From assembly GCA_026770025.1 (NCBI GenBank), contig JAMXDE010000021.1, forward strand, positions 1 to 64,000: a DNA stretch of 64,000 nucleotides, written 5' to 3'. Shown here piece by piece: positions 21,499 through 31,364 of the stretch. The translations under genes were made by a program, and so were the position numbers. How positions within the stretch are numbered: the first letter of the stretch is position 1; every line of letters starts with the position of its first letter. Under the pieces are notes generated by a model. That model worked only from the letters and a program-made list of their open reading frames with translations. It did not search any database and had not been told where the DNA came from. The DNA is from Craspedostauros australis. Its lineage: Eukaryota > Bacillariophyta > Bacillariophyceae > Mastogloiales > Achnanthaceae.

Positions 21499-24400
21499 TT
21501 ACCAACCCATGATCAGCTTTCGGGCTGCCACGAATTTGGCTCGCGCCAATGGCTTCGTCATGATGTCGGCTTTCTGAAGAGTTGAATCGATGTACTTGAT
21601 TTCGAAGGATCCTTTCTTGAGGTGAGATCGAAACCAATGGTATTTGATGGCGATGTGTTTTGATCTTGGTGTCATCCGCGGCGGCTTCGTTGTTGCTAAG
21701 GTGATGGCAGCTTGGTTATCCTCGAAGATGGTGGTCAGTTCTGATTCTGCCGTTGATTTGATGTGGAAGGCGTGCATGAGTTGTTTGAGAGCGTTCTTGA
21801 GAGGTATGACTGATCTCATTGCGGTTGAGAGTGCAATGTACTCTGCTTCTTGTGTTGACATTGCGATTTCGGACTGAATCTTTGATTTCCAAATGATGGG
21901 CATGTTACCAAGGGTGATGATGAATCCAGTGCGGGATCGGACGGAGTTGGGATCTTGAGGATCTTCCTTGCCCCAGACTCCGGCAAAGTCAGCGTCGACA
22001 TAGCAGTCCATGGAGCCGATTGCTGATCGTTTGACTTGGATGCCTTGGTCTTTCGTTCCGAGGAGGTAGCGTCCGATGCGTTTGAGTGCGAGTTCATGAG
22101 GATGTTTCGGATCATGGCTGAATCGAGCGCATTGATTGATGGCAAATGCGCAGTCTGGTCTTGTGTTCGTGCCAAGATACATCATCATTCCCAATACGGA
22201 TCTGTAGTTGAATTGATTGGAAATGGAATCGGCATCTGGATTCTTGCCAAGAGTGGCGTCTGCTGGAATTACGCGGGAGGATCCTTGTTGCAGTCCGAGG
22301 GCTTCAATGACTTTGGCTGTGAGGCCAGGCTGAGAAAGCTTGATTTGGTCATCGTTGGATTTCTCGATCTTTATACCGAGGTATGCAGAGAGATCTCCTT
22401 CGCATGTGAGGTCAAAACCTTCTTGATGCAGCTGTTGGATAGTCGATTGAACAGTTTCCATCGTTGTGCCACAGAGGATCGCATCATCCACGTAGACGCA
22501 AATGATGATGTTGCTCTTGAGGAACAGACAGGGATCTTGCTCAGCCATTCTGAATCCGAATTTGTCGCTGATGAGGGCGTCGCGAAGATGTTCGTACCAC
22601 AGGCGTGGCGCTCTTCGGTCACCGTAAAGACTCTTGTTGACTTGTAGGATAGGGCGGTCCTTCTCTGGAATGTTTGGATTGTTGATAGGAATCGGTCCAG
22701 GGGGAGGAAGCATGTAGATTGGAGCAGGCAGATGAGATTGAACAAATGCATTTTTGAAGTCAATTGATTGAGTGTGCAGTCCATGTTCGATCATCAGTGC
22801 GAATATCAGACGGATGGAGCTCCATTCAACAACGGGAGCAAACGTTTCATTTCTGTCTCGCCCTGTTCGTTGCTGTTGGTCTCCTCGCACGCAGAGACGG
22901 GCTTTGAGCTTCATAATGGATCCATCTGGGAATCTTTTGCGACGAAAGACCCAGGTTGAAGGGATGATTTCGTGGTTGATTGCCATTGACCGAGGAACCA
23001 CGCGGAATGTCTTCTTGTCAAGAAGCTGTTCAATTTCAGCGTTCATTGCTTTTCGCCATATGGCTCGTTCGTTTAGGTCAGGGCAGTTCAGAACGTCGGC
23101 AAGAGATGGATGATCGTCATCGTGCGCTTTGGCTTGGAGAATGAGAGGGTCCATATCGTAGATTTCGTTGAGAGTTGGACTGGTAGACGCTTCCAGTAGG
23201 ATCTGGTAGCGGCTTGGGATGTCGAAGTTGTCGTTGATGTCCCAATTGAGGTTTTGGAAGAAGAGTGGTGATGTCTGTGGTCGAGGTCCGCGCCCGCGGC
23301 AGAGAGCATGAATGCGATGAAAGACGGTGTTGCGAGAGGTTGCTTCGTTCTGACGGTAGCGAGCGGGTCTGCGAATGCGTCGTCCGGATCGAGATCGTAT
23401 AACTGGAGAGTTATCTTCGGCCGTTGGTGGCTCTGGCTGTGGCATGCCAGTGTTGTTTTCATTTTCAAGGGAAGGATCTGGTAGCGGTATGCCGGCGTTG
23501 TCGTCCTCGTCGCCGCTGTCCACTTCGGTGCCAGGCGGCAGATCATGGATGCTTGTATCGGGTGATGTGCGAGGGACGAATCCGTCGTCATCATCGTTTC
23601 TGATGATTGTTGCCGGCGGATGAATGAGCGGAGGCATGCGTGGTTCGGGGCGATGCTGGCGATTCCATTCTTCTCGTTCTTCGTCGGTCATGAATTCGGG
23701 ATCTGCGTCAGGCAGAGGTCCGTCGATGTCTTCGTCGTGGTCTTCGGCGTAGTTATCGCTTTCGAAACGGATGATGTCATGCCAGTTGGGGTCGATGTCG
23801 TCTTCTCCGTCGTCGGTTGTTGCGATGGTAGAAAAGCGTTCGTCGAAGGCGCAGTGATATTGACTGCTGATGTGACCGGTACGAGGATTGAGGATGGATG
23901 CGACGGTTGAGGAGAACTCGCGGTTGAAGCCAAGGAATTGGCCCATCCGAGCTCTTGCTTCCCATTTTGGAATCTTGTTCTTGTCTTGGAGGTTCTTGTG
24001 CAGGACGTATGCTGGGCAACCCCATACGCGCGATCGCTGGAGCATTACACAGCTGTCGTCAGATCCCGTGAACTTTGCCATGGGAGAGCTGTTGGAGTTT
24101 CGCTGCGGAATGTGGTTGTATGTCCAGGTGGCGTAGGTGACTGCGAGCGGCCAAAGTTCGACATCGAATTGATCGGGCCAGTGGAGGCTGACGTGAATGA
24201 GCATTGCTCTCGCCCTGTTCATGATGACTCGGATAGCGACCTCTGCAGCTCCATTTTGATGGTGCGCTCCTTGCGACGCAAACCGGATGCTCTGATTGGC
24301 AGTCAACGATTCGCGGAAGGTGCGGGAGGAGAGAGAGCCTTGGTCCGTATGGTACATCTTGATGGACACGTTGCTCTGGCTGGCAATGTACTCGAAGTCG

Positions 24401-25959
24401 TTCTTGGCTTGGATGGTGTCGTGTGCGCCGAGAGATGCCTGATGGAAGGTATGGATGAACCCGCTGTAGCTGTCGTAGAAGATGGTTCCGCCAACATATT
24501 TGCTGGATACGGGTTCGCGCCCTTTGGTGTGTTCGAGGCGTCCTTTCACTGCAACGTGGTAGTGATCCACAGAGACGAGGTGACCTGGTTTGGTTGCGTT
24601 TGGAGCAATTGGACGTTGGTCTTCGGATGGATGTGAGGTTCTTGTAGGTATTGGTCGACGCTTGGCCGTTGCGATGGCGCAGGCTTGGCAGAGTGGGTTG
24701 ATGCAGTTGGCAGGTCCCTTTCCTCGCCCTGGAAGGCAAGGGGTCTCAATCCATCTTTGCGCAGGTCCGGAGAGACGTCTTACTCTGCGTGTGAGTCGAT
24801 AAAGTTGTTTCACATGATCCATTCCGAGATGTCCGAAGCGTTGATGATCCAGTAGCAGTTGTTTCTGATTTGCGGTGAGGTTCTCGTTTGCGGGTGACAG
24901 GACGGATGGTAGAGCGTGGGTGATTTGGCATTCAAAACAAGTGTGAGACTTGCATTGGCAGGGTATTGCATCCGGTTTTTCTGCAAGTTGGTGTTGAGGA
25001 TCGCGCGCCAATGCGGTCGGAATATTCGTGAATGGATGGATAGGACAGTTCATTACGCTGCCATCCTCCAACTCGAATGAGAAGGATTCCGTGTCTCCGT
25101 AATATGGTTGGCGATCGGTCTTGATGCTGTGGTATTGAGCGTAGGCTTGCGGAGAGAAGAGGCGGATGTGTGCTTCCTCCACATAATGTGCTCTGGTTCG
25201 GACAGGTGCGATGTTTCCATTTAGGGATAGCACTTGCCATTGGACGGTGCCTATGCCAGAGATTTGAAGTTTGCCGCTTGCTGTTTGGATGTCTCCGAAG
25301 TTACCGAGATGTGGTCCCGTAATGAAGTCCTCCTTTCGATATGTCATGGAGAATGAGCACCCAGTGTCGAGGATGATGGGACACATGGCGCGCTTGTTGG
25401 TGAGACCGGGAGTATGGTAGTGACGGGAGACGAGAACGTCCATGAAGTTCGGTGCTTTGGATGCTTCATAGGCAGTGGAGGCCAGATAGGAGACGGCTTG
25501 CACCTGTGTTCGAAGTTTATCTGACTGAAGGGTGAAGAAAGATGGAGTGATCGAAAAGCAGTGCTTTGGTTGAGACGGAGGTAGAGACATTGCGCGTTGT
25601 TGAGCATCCGCGGCAATGCGTCGGTTCATCATGAATGAGTCAAACTCATCATGGAATCCGGAGAGATGAAGGAAGCGAGCTGGCAGCGGGTCGTTCTTGC
25701 GTGTGTGCTCGTCGTTCCATCCGTCGCCAAAGAGCAGTTGATCGTAGTCGAGAGGCTGGTGTTTGTTGTAAAAGCGTTGTTGGTGTTTCCAGCGATCGGT
25801 AGTGAGTGTTGAAAGGAAGAATAGTGTTGTCGATGGGATCATCACAGCGGATAGAAGGAAGAGACGACTCCAGAAGCCCATCCTCATGCGTTGCGTTGAG
25901 GCGAATATGGTCGGTGGTGCTTTGGAGCGACAGACTCGGTAGCTCTTGCGTCCGCGCAT
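21499..25959 (-). CDS. Copia-2 pol polyprotein (1486 aa)
   Basis: ATG at 25959. Domains in order: an N-terminal segment with a hydrophobic stretch (about residues 28-50); aspartic protease with DTG at D198; a zinc-type pre-integrase region; integrase core with catalytic candidates D465, D539 and E573; reverse transcriptase with YVDD at residues 1156-1159; and RNase H with DADFAG, STQEAEYIALS and TKHIAIKYHW. This is the Ty1/Copia order (integrase before reverse transcriptase). It is in another frame from gag and begins 134 bases after the gag stop, so it is probably made through frame change, splicing or separate initiation. Confidence 0.93.
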   Translation of the reverse strand: MRGRKSYRVCRSKAPPTIFASTQRMRMGFWSRLFLLSAVMIPSTTLFFLSTLTTDRWKHQQRFYNKHQPLDYDQLLFGDGWNDEHTRKNDPLPARFLHLSGFHDEFDSFMMNRRIAADAQQRAMSLPPSQPKHCFSITPSFFTLQSDKLRTQVQAVSYLASTAYEASKAPNFMDVLVSRHYHTPGLTNKRAMCPIILDTGCSFSMTYRKEDFITGPHLGNFGDIQTASGKLQISGIGTVQWQVLSLNGNIAPVRTRAHYVEEAHIRLFSPQAYAQYHSIKTDRQPYYGDTESFSFELEDGSVMNCPIHPFTNIPTALARDPQHQLAEKPDAIPCQCKSHTCFECQITHALPSVLSPANENLTANQKQLLLDHQRFGHLGMDHVKQLYRLTRRVRRLSGPAQRWIETPCLPGRGKGPANCINPLCQACAIATAKRRPIPTRTSHPSEDQRPIAPNATKPGHLVSVDHYHVAVKGRLEHTKGREPVSSKYVGGTIFYDSYSGFIHTFHQASLGAHDTIQAKNDFEYIASQSNVSIKMYHTDQGSLSSRTFRESLTANQSIRFASQGAHHQNGAAEVAIRVIMNRARAMLIHVSLHWPDQFDVELWPLAVTYATWTYNHIPQRNSNSSPMAKFTGSDDSCVMLQRSRVWGCPAYVLHKNLQDKNKIPKWEARARMGQFLGFNREFSSTVASILNPRTGHISSQYHCAFDERFSTIATTDDGEDDIDPNWHDIIRFESDNYAEDHDEDIDGPLPDADPEFMTDEEREEWNRQHRPEPRMPPLIHPPATIIRNDDDDGFVPRTSPDTSIHDLPPGTEVDSGDEDDNAGIPLPDPSLENENNTGMPQPEPPTAEDNSPVIRSRSGRRIRRPARYRQNEATSRNTVFHRIHALCRGRGPRPQTSPLFFQNLNWDINDNFDIPSRYQILLEASTSPTLNEIYDMDPLILQAKAHDDDHPSLADVLNCPDLNERAIWRKAMNAEIEQLLDKKTFRVVPRSMAINHEIIPSTWVFRRKRFPDGSIMKLKARLCVRGDQQQRTGRDRNETFAPVVEWSSIRLIFALMIEHGLHTQSIDFKNAFVQSHLPAPIYMLPPPGPIPINNPNIPEKDRPILQVNKSLYGDRRAPRLWYEHLRDALISDKFGFRMAEQDPCLFLKSNIIICVYVDDAILCGTTMETVQSTIQQLHQEGFDLTCEGDLSAYLGIKIEKSNDDQIKLSQPGLTAKVIEALGLQQGSSRVIPADATLGKNPDADSISNQFNYRSVLGMMMYLGTNTRPDCAFAINQCARFSHDPKHPHELALKRIGRYLLGTKDQGIQVKRSAIGSMDCYVDADFAGVWGKEDPQDPNSVRSRTGFIITLGNMPIIWKSKIQSEIAMSTQEAEYIALSTAMRSVIPLKNALKQLMHAFHIKSTAESELTTIFEDNQAAITLATTKPPRMTPRSKHIAIKYHWFRSHLKKGSFEIKYIDSTLQKADIMTKPLARAKFVAARKLIMGW

Positions 25960-26093
25960 GATGTTGACGTGGTTGAAGGTTTGGTGACAGTTGGCAGATA
26001 ATGCCAGGACGTATGTTGTGAATGTGGATGCGAGCAGGTGCCAGAGGAGAGACGGGAATAGCAGGATCGGACTTACGACAATGAAAGCTGCCT

Positions 26094-28247
26094 TTAAAAA
26101 CCCTCTTGTTCAGAGAATCTCAAAAGCTTGCGAGTTTCGTCGTCGTTCCCTTTTGGTTCCGCTTGCTTGTTTGAGTTGTTGGAGGATCCCTTTCTACCTC
26201 GGCCGCGACGGTTGCGTTGGCGAGAGACGAAGTCGTCATGTCCGTCGGTTGGATGGTTGCCCCATCGTTTGCAGGTTTCATGGTCACACCAGTATTCAGT
26301 CTTGCCGTGGGTGATGCGCTCGTGTGCCTCGCCCTGCTTTGGAGGCGTGTAGTCGATGGGCTGACCTCCGCGGTCATGGGAAGGTCGGCTGCGTCCTGAA
26401 GAGTCCTTGACGTTGGTGTTGGCTTTGCTCCTGATGCCTCTGAATCGGGTGTTCTTGGATTTGGTCGGAGCAAACCATATCTCTTGATTGATGAGGCTGG
26501 TGTACTTCTTCAGAGCCATTTCGAGGATTTGCTCCCAAGTGAAAGGGTCGTTGCCAGTTGCGTCGAGGGCAGCTTCACGCATGTTGAAGTAGTCGACGAA
26601 GGGCTTGTTTGTGCAGGTTCTGATAACCTTCAAGAGCATGTCGTTCATGTCAGCTGGAATCCCAAGCGGTGAGGCTTTGATTCGATGGATGGCTGCTCTC
26701 ATGATCTGGCAGAATGTTTCAATGTTTTGGCTTTTGATGTTGGTCATCCTGAACTGAGCGATCTTGTTCGTGATAGCTCGAGCAGTTTCAGATGTTGTCC
26801 TTGCGGCGATGCATTCCATGAAGTAGTAGGCCATTGGTCCTGTGCGGAGCTCCTCCGGGATCTGTTGCATGCGAGCAGCAATGGCTTCGATGAGAGAGTC
26901 GTCACAAGAGGAAAGGATGAGCTCAAGCGACCATTGGAGGTTCTGCTGGTTGACTTTCCCACCGAAGAGAGAGTAGATCTCGGTAGAACGGAGCACAACG
27001 TCTTGGTCGAGCGTGAACGCGTTGTCCAGCAGATCAATGAAGGTATCGTCTGCGGCGGTTCGATCGAAGACAAGATCCCCGGCCTCGTTCCGAGTGGATC
27101 GGATGATTTGGAATGGCTCGTACATTGAGTACATCTTGAGGCGGCTGCGGAGGTTTTCCTTGAGTCGGGCGAAGTCATAGTTCTTTTCGAGGAACTTGTT
27201 GTCATTAATGGCAGTGGTTTGGTTCACCATCACAAAGAGCGGCTCGAGAGGCTCAACAGCTTGTTCTCTAACCTTGGTGCGGTCCTTGCCTTCGAGTGCA
27301 GCGCGTTCTTCCTTGGTAATGAGGATACGGTTGTTGGCTCGGGTGGCCGCATCATCGGGATCCGCGCTGAAACGTGACATCCTTGGTCGAGTCGTGGATG
27401 AGGTCGAAACGTGGGTCGTGCGAACAGTTGGAATGGCGGTTTCACCGGTTACTGTGTCAGTGACGTCAGCAGGAATTTCGACAGTGAGATTCGTGTCAGC
27501 AAAAATGCCAGGACGAATGTTGCCAGGATCTGCGAGGGCTGACTGGAGTTCCTCAAGGGCTTGGGATTCAAAAGTGTCCAAGGTTAAGTCCAGAATTTCG
27601 CCTTCAGCCAGAAGAAGTTCCGGTTCTGTTCGAAGAGGAGTTCTGTCACGCGGAAGTTGTGGTTGCTGCGCGAAGACGCCAGCTGCCTGTGTGCTGGTGT
27701 CCTGTGCAGCTCGTGTTGTTGTTGTTGTTGAAACAGAAGGAGAGGCGCGTCCGCCTGGGTCCTGTGCTGTCTCTTGAGGTGCAGGAGAAGAGGCTTCTTG
27801 AGCGGTCTCGGTCGCTGCAGGTCGTTGCTGAAGAGAGGCAGGTGTTGCGGTCTCAGGTTGTTGCTGTGCGAGAGGAGGGACGGTGATGTCGGCTGCGGTC
27901 TCGACTTGTTCAGGTGGCTGGAGAGGAGGGACGAGTGCGTCGGCTGCGGTCTCTGCCTGTTGTTGTTGTCGTCCGAGAGGAGGGACAGAATCGTCGGCTG
28001 CGGTCTCGGAGAGTGCGACCTCGGGCTCTTCTGCTAGCGAAGGCGGGTCGGAGTCGTCTGTGTCACTGGAGGAGGTTGCGTTCGTTGTCTGTTGACGATG
28101 CGGGTCCATGAGCTTTGCGTTGTTTTGTTGTTTGTGTTGGATGATTGCGACGGTGAGAGTTTGTCTGTGTTTTGGTCGCTGTCGGCAATGTGCATCCACA
28201 CGCGGCATCGCTGTGATGGAGCGCGTTCGCCATGGTGCAGTTAGCAC
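26094..28247 (-). CDS. Copia-2 gag protein (about 700 aa)
   Basis: The open frame spans 26094-28247; the first ATG is at 28208 (MPRVDAHCRQ), giving about 704 residues. The N-terminal third is low-complexity, with repeats like ETAADxxVPPL and Gln/Ala/Pro. The middle is helical and capsid-like. Near residues 654-671 is a C-x4-C and His motif (WCDHETCKRWGNH), resembling the zinc-binding motif of Copia gag proteins, followed by an Arg/Gly-rich segment (RNRRGRGRKG) likely to bind RNA. Confidence 0.88.
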   Translation of the reverse strand: MLTAPWRTRSITAMPRVDAHCRQRPKHRQTLTVAIIQHKQQNNAKLMDPHRQQTTNATSSSDTDDSDPPSLAEEPEVALSETAADDSVPPLGRQQQQAETAADALVPPLQPPEQVETAADITVPPLAQQQPETATPASLQQRPAATETAQEASSPAPQETAQDPGGRASPSVSTTTTTRAAQDTSTQAAGVFAQQPQLPRDRTPLRTEPELLLAEGEILDLTLDTFESQALEELQSALADPGNIRPGIFADTNLTVEIPADVTDTVTGETAIPTVRTTHVSTSSTTRPRMSRFSADPDDAATRANNRILITKEERAALEGKDRTKVREQAVEPLEPLFVMVNQTTAINDNKFLEKNYDFARLKENLRSRLKMYSMYEPFQIIRSTRNEAGDLVFDRTAADDTFIDLLDNAFTLDQDVVLRSTEIYSLFGGKVNQQNLQWSLELILSSCDDSLIEAIAARMQQIPEELRTGPMAYYFMECIAARTTSETARAITNKIAQFRMTNIKSQNIETFCQIMRAAIHRIKASPLGIPADMNDMLLKVIRTCTNKPFVDYFNMREAALDATGNDPFTWEQILEMALKKYTSLINQEIWFAPTKSKNTRFRGIRSKANTNVKDSSGRSRPSHDRGGQPIDYTPPKQGEAHERITHGKTEYWCDHETCKRWGNHPTDGHDDFVSRQRNRRGRGRKGSSNNSNKQAEPKGNDDETRKLLRFSEQEGF

Positions 28248-28287
28248 CGTGTGGTGCGGCAGGTGACGAACAGGCAGTGCCTGCGGT

Positions 28288-28301
28288 CCAGGCTCATAAC
28301 C
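28288..28301 (-). other. Primer-binding site of Copia-2
   Basis: Directly after the 5' LTR the minus strand reads GGTTATGAGCCTGG. This is complementary to GGCTCATAACC, the anticodon-arm sequence of methionine initiator tRNA, not to a tRNA 3' end. Drosophila copia uses a half-tRNA primer of this kind. Confidence 0.75.
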
Positions 28302-28548
28302 TAATTGCTACGGGCAAGTGTGTGAGTGCGTGTGTGTGTGTGTGCTAAAGTTGAGTTGTGCCCATTTAGAGGGCCCATGGAAGGTCCCATGGAATTGTGA
28401 GCTTATTCTACTGTGGTCTTGACTTTGCGTCAAGTTCGCTAAATGTTGCGTGCGTCGCGGGCGCTCCTAATCGTGGCGTTGCTGACGCAGCGGCGTGCTG
28501 GTTCGGGTTTGGTGTCGTATCGATCAGCTGGACTAATTCATGATAACA
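28302..28548 (-). repeat. 5' LTR of Copia-2
   Basis: 247 bp, matching the 3' LTR at an offset of 7073. It is flanked on the right by GTCAC (28549-28553), after which cassette U3 begins. Confidence 0.92.
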
Positions 28549-29308
28549 GTCACCATCCATTCCAATCTTCGAAGCGAGCAGTGCCAGTGTGGTGGAAAAA
28601 CAAGAACCGACGAGCCAGCGCAGTCCAAGCATCCAGAGAGCTTGACGAGCAACAGAAGAAACCAACGAATCAACCAACCAACGAACCAACAAGCAACCCC
28701 ATGCAGAGTGCGAGTATTGTATTGCGGATCATGGTTGACACAGAGTTTCCATATGGCACAAGAATCATGCGGTCAGCGATCCATGGACCATGAGCACTGT
28801 ATTCCCACATGTCCTCCTTCGTGGTGCTCCCAACTTCGTTGATGAGGCGGATGTTCTTGTCGATCGCCTCGGTTGAGCATCGATGCTCTGAAAGTCATGA
28901 GCCAAGACGGCGGCGCTCGTGCCTCTGGATAGAGCGCGCATGGTATTGTATGTTTGTGGTGCGTGCAACAGGAACAGTGGAGGTGGCACGGTATCACTCC
29001 ACCTGTTGATTGCTGAACGTGTCACCCCATCCCAATATGCAATGTGGTGTTGGTTGGATGTTGAGGACTCTTGTTGCCCGCGCGGATGGTGATGCTTGCA
29101 ATGCGGTGGGATGGCAACCAGCCAAATCCAACTGAGATGGGTCGCAACCAACAGAGGCAATCAACAAAGGCAGTCACATTGGTGGCTTCATCTTTGTCCG
29201 AGGCATTGGCTCACACCTCAAGTTGGTGCTTGCGATGGCAGGCGGACGAGGGTCAGATGTCTTGCAGATGCCACGATGACGCAAGCAAGCGTGGGCCATG
29301 GTGCACAT
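28549..29308 (-). pseudogene. Gene N, copy U3, fragmented
   Basis: As in U1 but without its two extra bases. The block ATNVTAFVDCLCWLRPISVG is open here for about 60 codons (to HIGMG and TGA), and the EAIDKNIRLINEVG frame is open until it enters the Copia-2 LTR. The putative start is ATG 29308. Confidence 0.3.
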
Positions 29309-29826
29309 GGTGGTGGCGACGATGACAGCTCTCTGTGTTTCCGAAGACTTTCACGTTGTTTGCTTCGGATTGGTGTTGCGTTGATTGTGGCCAAACGAGA
29401 ACTCTGTTGTGGTGCTTCTTTCTTGTTGTTGGTCGCACGCATTTTCGTGATGGATGGGAACAGAAAGATCCAATCCGCGCGAACCAGACGCGTTTGATCA
29501 AGAGAAGGAGACAAACACAGGCAAACAGAAGGAGGAGACCATGCGAACAAGACAACAACACATACACACCACTCAACCGCATACTCAACCGCGTGAACAA
29601 CAGACATCGAATTGCCACTCATATTCATCACACAGCGTATGGTGCTCATACTCATACTAATACAAGCTGTTGCATACACAAACATCGATATCTCTTCCAT
29701 AGGCAGCTCCGACCACAGACATCCTCGACAGCCAATCCAACGTAAATCGTCCAACGTCCAACGTCCAACGTCCAACGTCCAACGTCCAACGTCAATCGTC
29801 CAACAACCATCGACCATCCTCTCAAA

Positions 29827-30609
29827 ATGCCGAATGTTTCGAACGAACAACTCTTTGATGCTGTCGAGGCAGGTGACTTGTCAGTGTTGAAGGAGTGGAA
29901 GAAGCAGAACGAGACACATAATGAAGGAAATGGTGTCGACAATGTCACAGACTGGAATGGTTCCACTCCCCTTCATGATGCATGCTCCAACGGCCACCTG
30001 GAGTGTGTCAAGTACCTCATCGAATCATGTGAGGCGGACATCAGCTGCACCGCCAATGATGGTGACACTCCCCTTCATTGGGCATGCTACAACGGCCACC
30101 TGGAGTGTGTCAAGTACCTCATCGAATCATGTGAGGCGAACATCAACTGCAAAGACAACGATGGTGACACTCCCCTTCATCTGGCATGCTACAACGGCCA
30201 CCTGGAGTGTATCGAGTACCTCATCGAATCAGGTAGGGCTAACATCAACTGTCAAAACAACCGAGGTGAAACTCCCCTTCGTTGGGCATGCACGCATGGC
30301 CACCTGGAGTGTATGGAGTCCCTCATTAGAGGACTTTCACCTTCAGCTCACCCACAACTGCAACAACTGCAGCAACACTTACAACAAAACGAACAAGCAA
30401 ATGAACAACCACAAGAACAGTTGAGACAGCAGTTGAAGCGAAAGAGCCAAGAGAATGAACACAAACACAGCAGCAACAAGAGGACCAACATCAACATTGG
30501 AGAAGATCGGCCATATCCTTCCAAACCGAGAACAGGGCAGACACCATCCCCTCGTGTGGACAGAGCGACCAACAACAACCAATCAAGGCAAACTCTGGAG
30601 TCCTCATGA
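29827..30609 (+). CDS. Cysteine-rich ankyrin-repeat protein, type A (260 aa), U3
   Basis: Predicted protein identical to the U1 copy (four ankyrin units, Gln-rich segment, full basic tail). Preceded by the eight-unit GTCCAAC microsatellite at 29749-29804. Confidence 0.8.
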   Translation: MPNVSNEQLFDAVEAGDLSVLKEWKKQNETHNEGNGVDNVTDWNGSTPLHDACSNGHLECVKYLIESCEADISCTANDGDTPLHWACYNGHLECVKYLIESCEANINCKDNDGDTPLHLACYNGHLECIEYLIESGRANINCQNNRGETPLRWACTHGHLECMESLIRGLSPSAHPQLQQLQQHLQQNEQANEQPQEQLRQQLKRKSQENEHKHSSNKRTNINIGEDRPYPSKPRTGQTPSPRVDRATNNNQSRQTLESS

Positions 30610-31360
30610 TCGCTGCCCCATCCATTGAGACACTGATCAACTCTGGAATCCAACATCAATGCGCACATGATGGCACCAAGGACGGCGCGGCTCAATCCAA
30701 ACAACCATCCCTCTTCCCCACCTCCAACCAAGGCACGTCCGATACGTCCTCCAATGCATCTACACAGGCAAGATATCCTTCAATGACAGCGCTCGTGACA
30801 ACGCCGCCGCTCACATCGGTGCTCACGCCAACGCTCACCACGATACAGATGCCTCTCACCAGCCAACTCATATCCTCACTGGACAGGATGATCTGCAACA
30901 GCTGATCCTTGTGGCCAACGAGTTCAGCTTCTGGCGACTCAAGCTTGTTCTTGAAGCAGAGTTGGCCCGCAATCATCTCACAGAAGACACCATGATAGAT
31001 GTGTTGATATTCGCCCACCAACACAACTGCGTGGTGTTGAAGGATATGGCGATGAGAATGGCAGCTGAAAGTGAGAAGGATACGTTCACTCATCTAGATT
31101 TAAGCAAACTAATTCTACAACCTCAACTGATGGGAGGTATTCGTGTCCTCCGCAATGGGGGAGCGGAGAGTGATGGTATTGATGATGAGTACAGCCACAT
31201 GTCCATGGTGGAGCTGTACAAGGTTATGGATCAGGATGAGGGTACAGCACAAGTGGATTCATACATGGATTGGGTGACATTGGTGGACTTCGTCCGCTCT
31301 CTGAGTACCAAATCATCCATAGTGGTTGAGACGGACGGTGCTGCTGCAGAAGAGGAGTGA
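30606..31360 (+). pseudogene. BTB/POZ domain, back half, copy U3
   Basis: Same state as U1: ATG 30606 overlaps the ANK stop, and the BTB-like frame (CIYTGKI, LVANEFSFW) lies in a shifted frame, open to 31360. Confidence 0.6.
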
Positions 31361-31364
31361 AGTG

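Larger units (their letters stand above)
21229..28548 (-). mobile_element. Copia-2: Ty1/Copia LTR retrotransposon, looks whole (7320 bp)
   Basis: Minus-strand element with two 247-bp LTRs that look identical, a primer-binding site, separate gag and pol frames, a purine-rich tract (GAGGGCGAG, 21476-21484) beside the 3' LTR, and 5-bp target duplicates. Both long frames are open, so it looks whole and recent. It is duplicated, with its flanks, as Copia-1. Confidence 0.95.

Noticed and set aside
1-28553. Two independent insertions of the same Copia family
   Set aside because: Same insertion point, same GTCAC and matching flanking cassettes fit one insertion followed by duplication.
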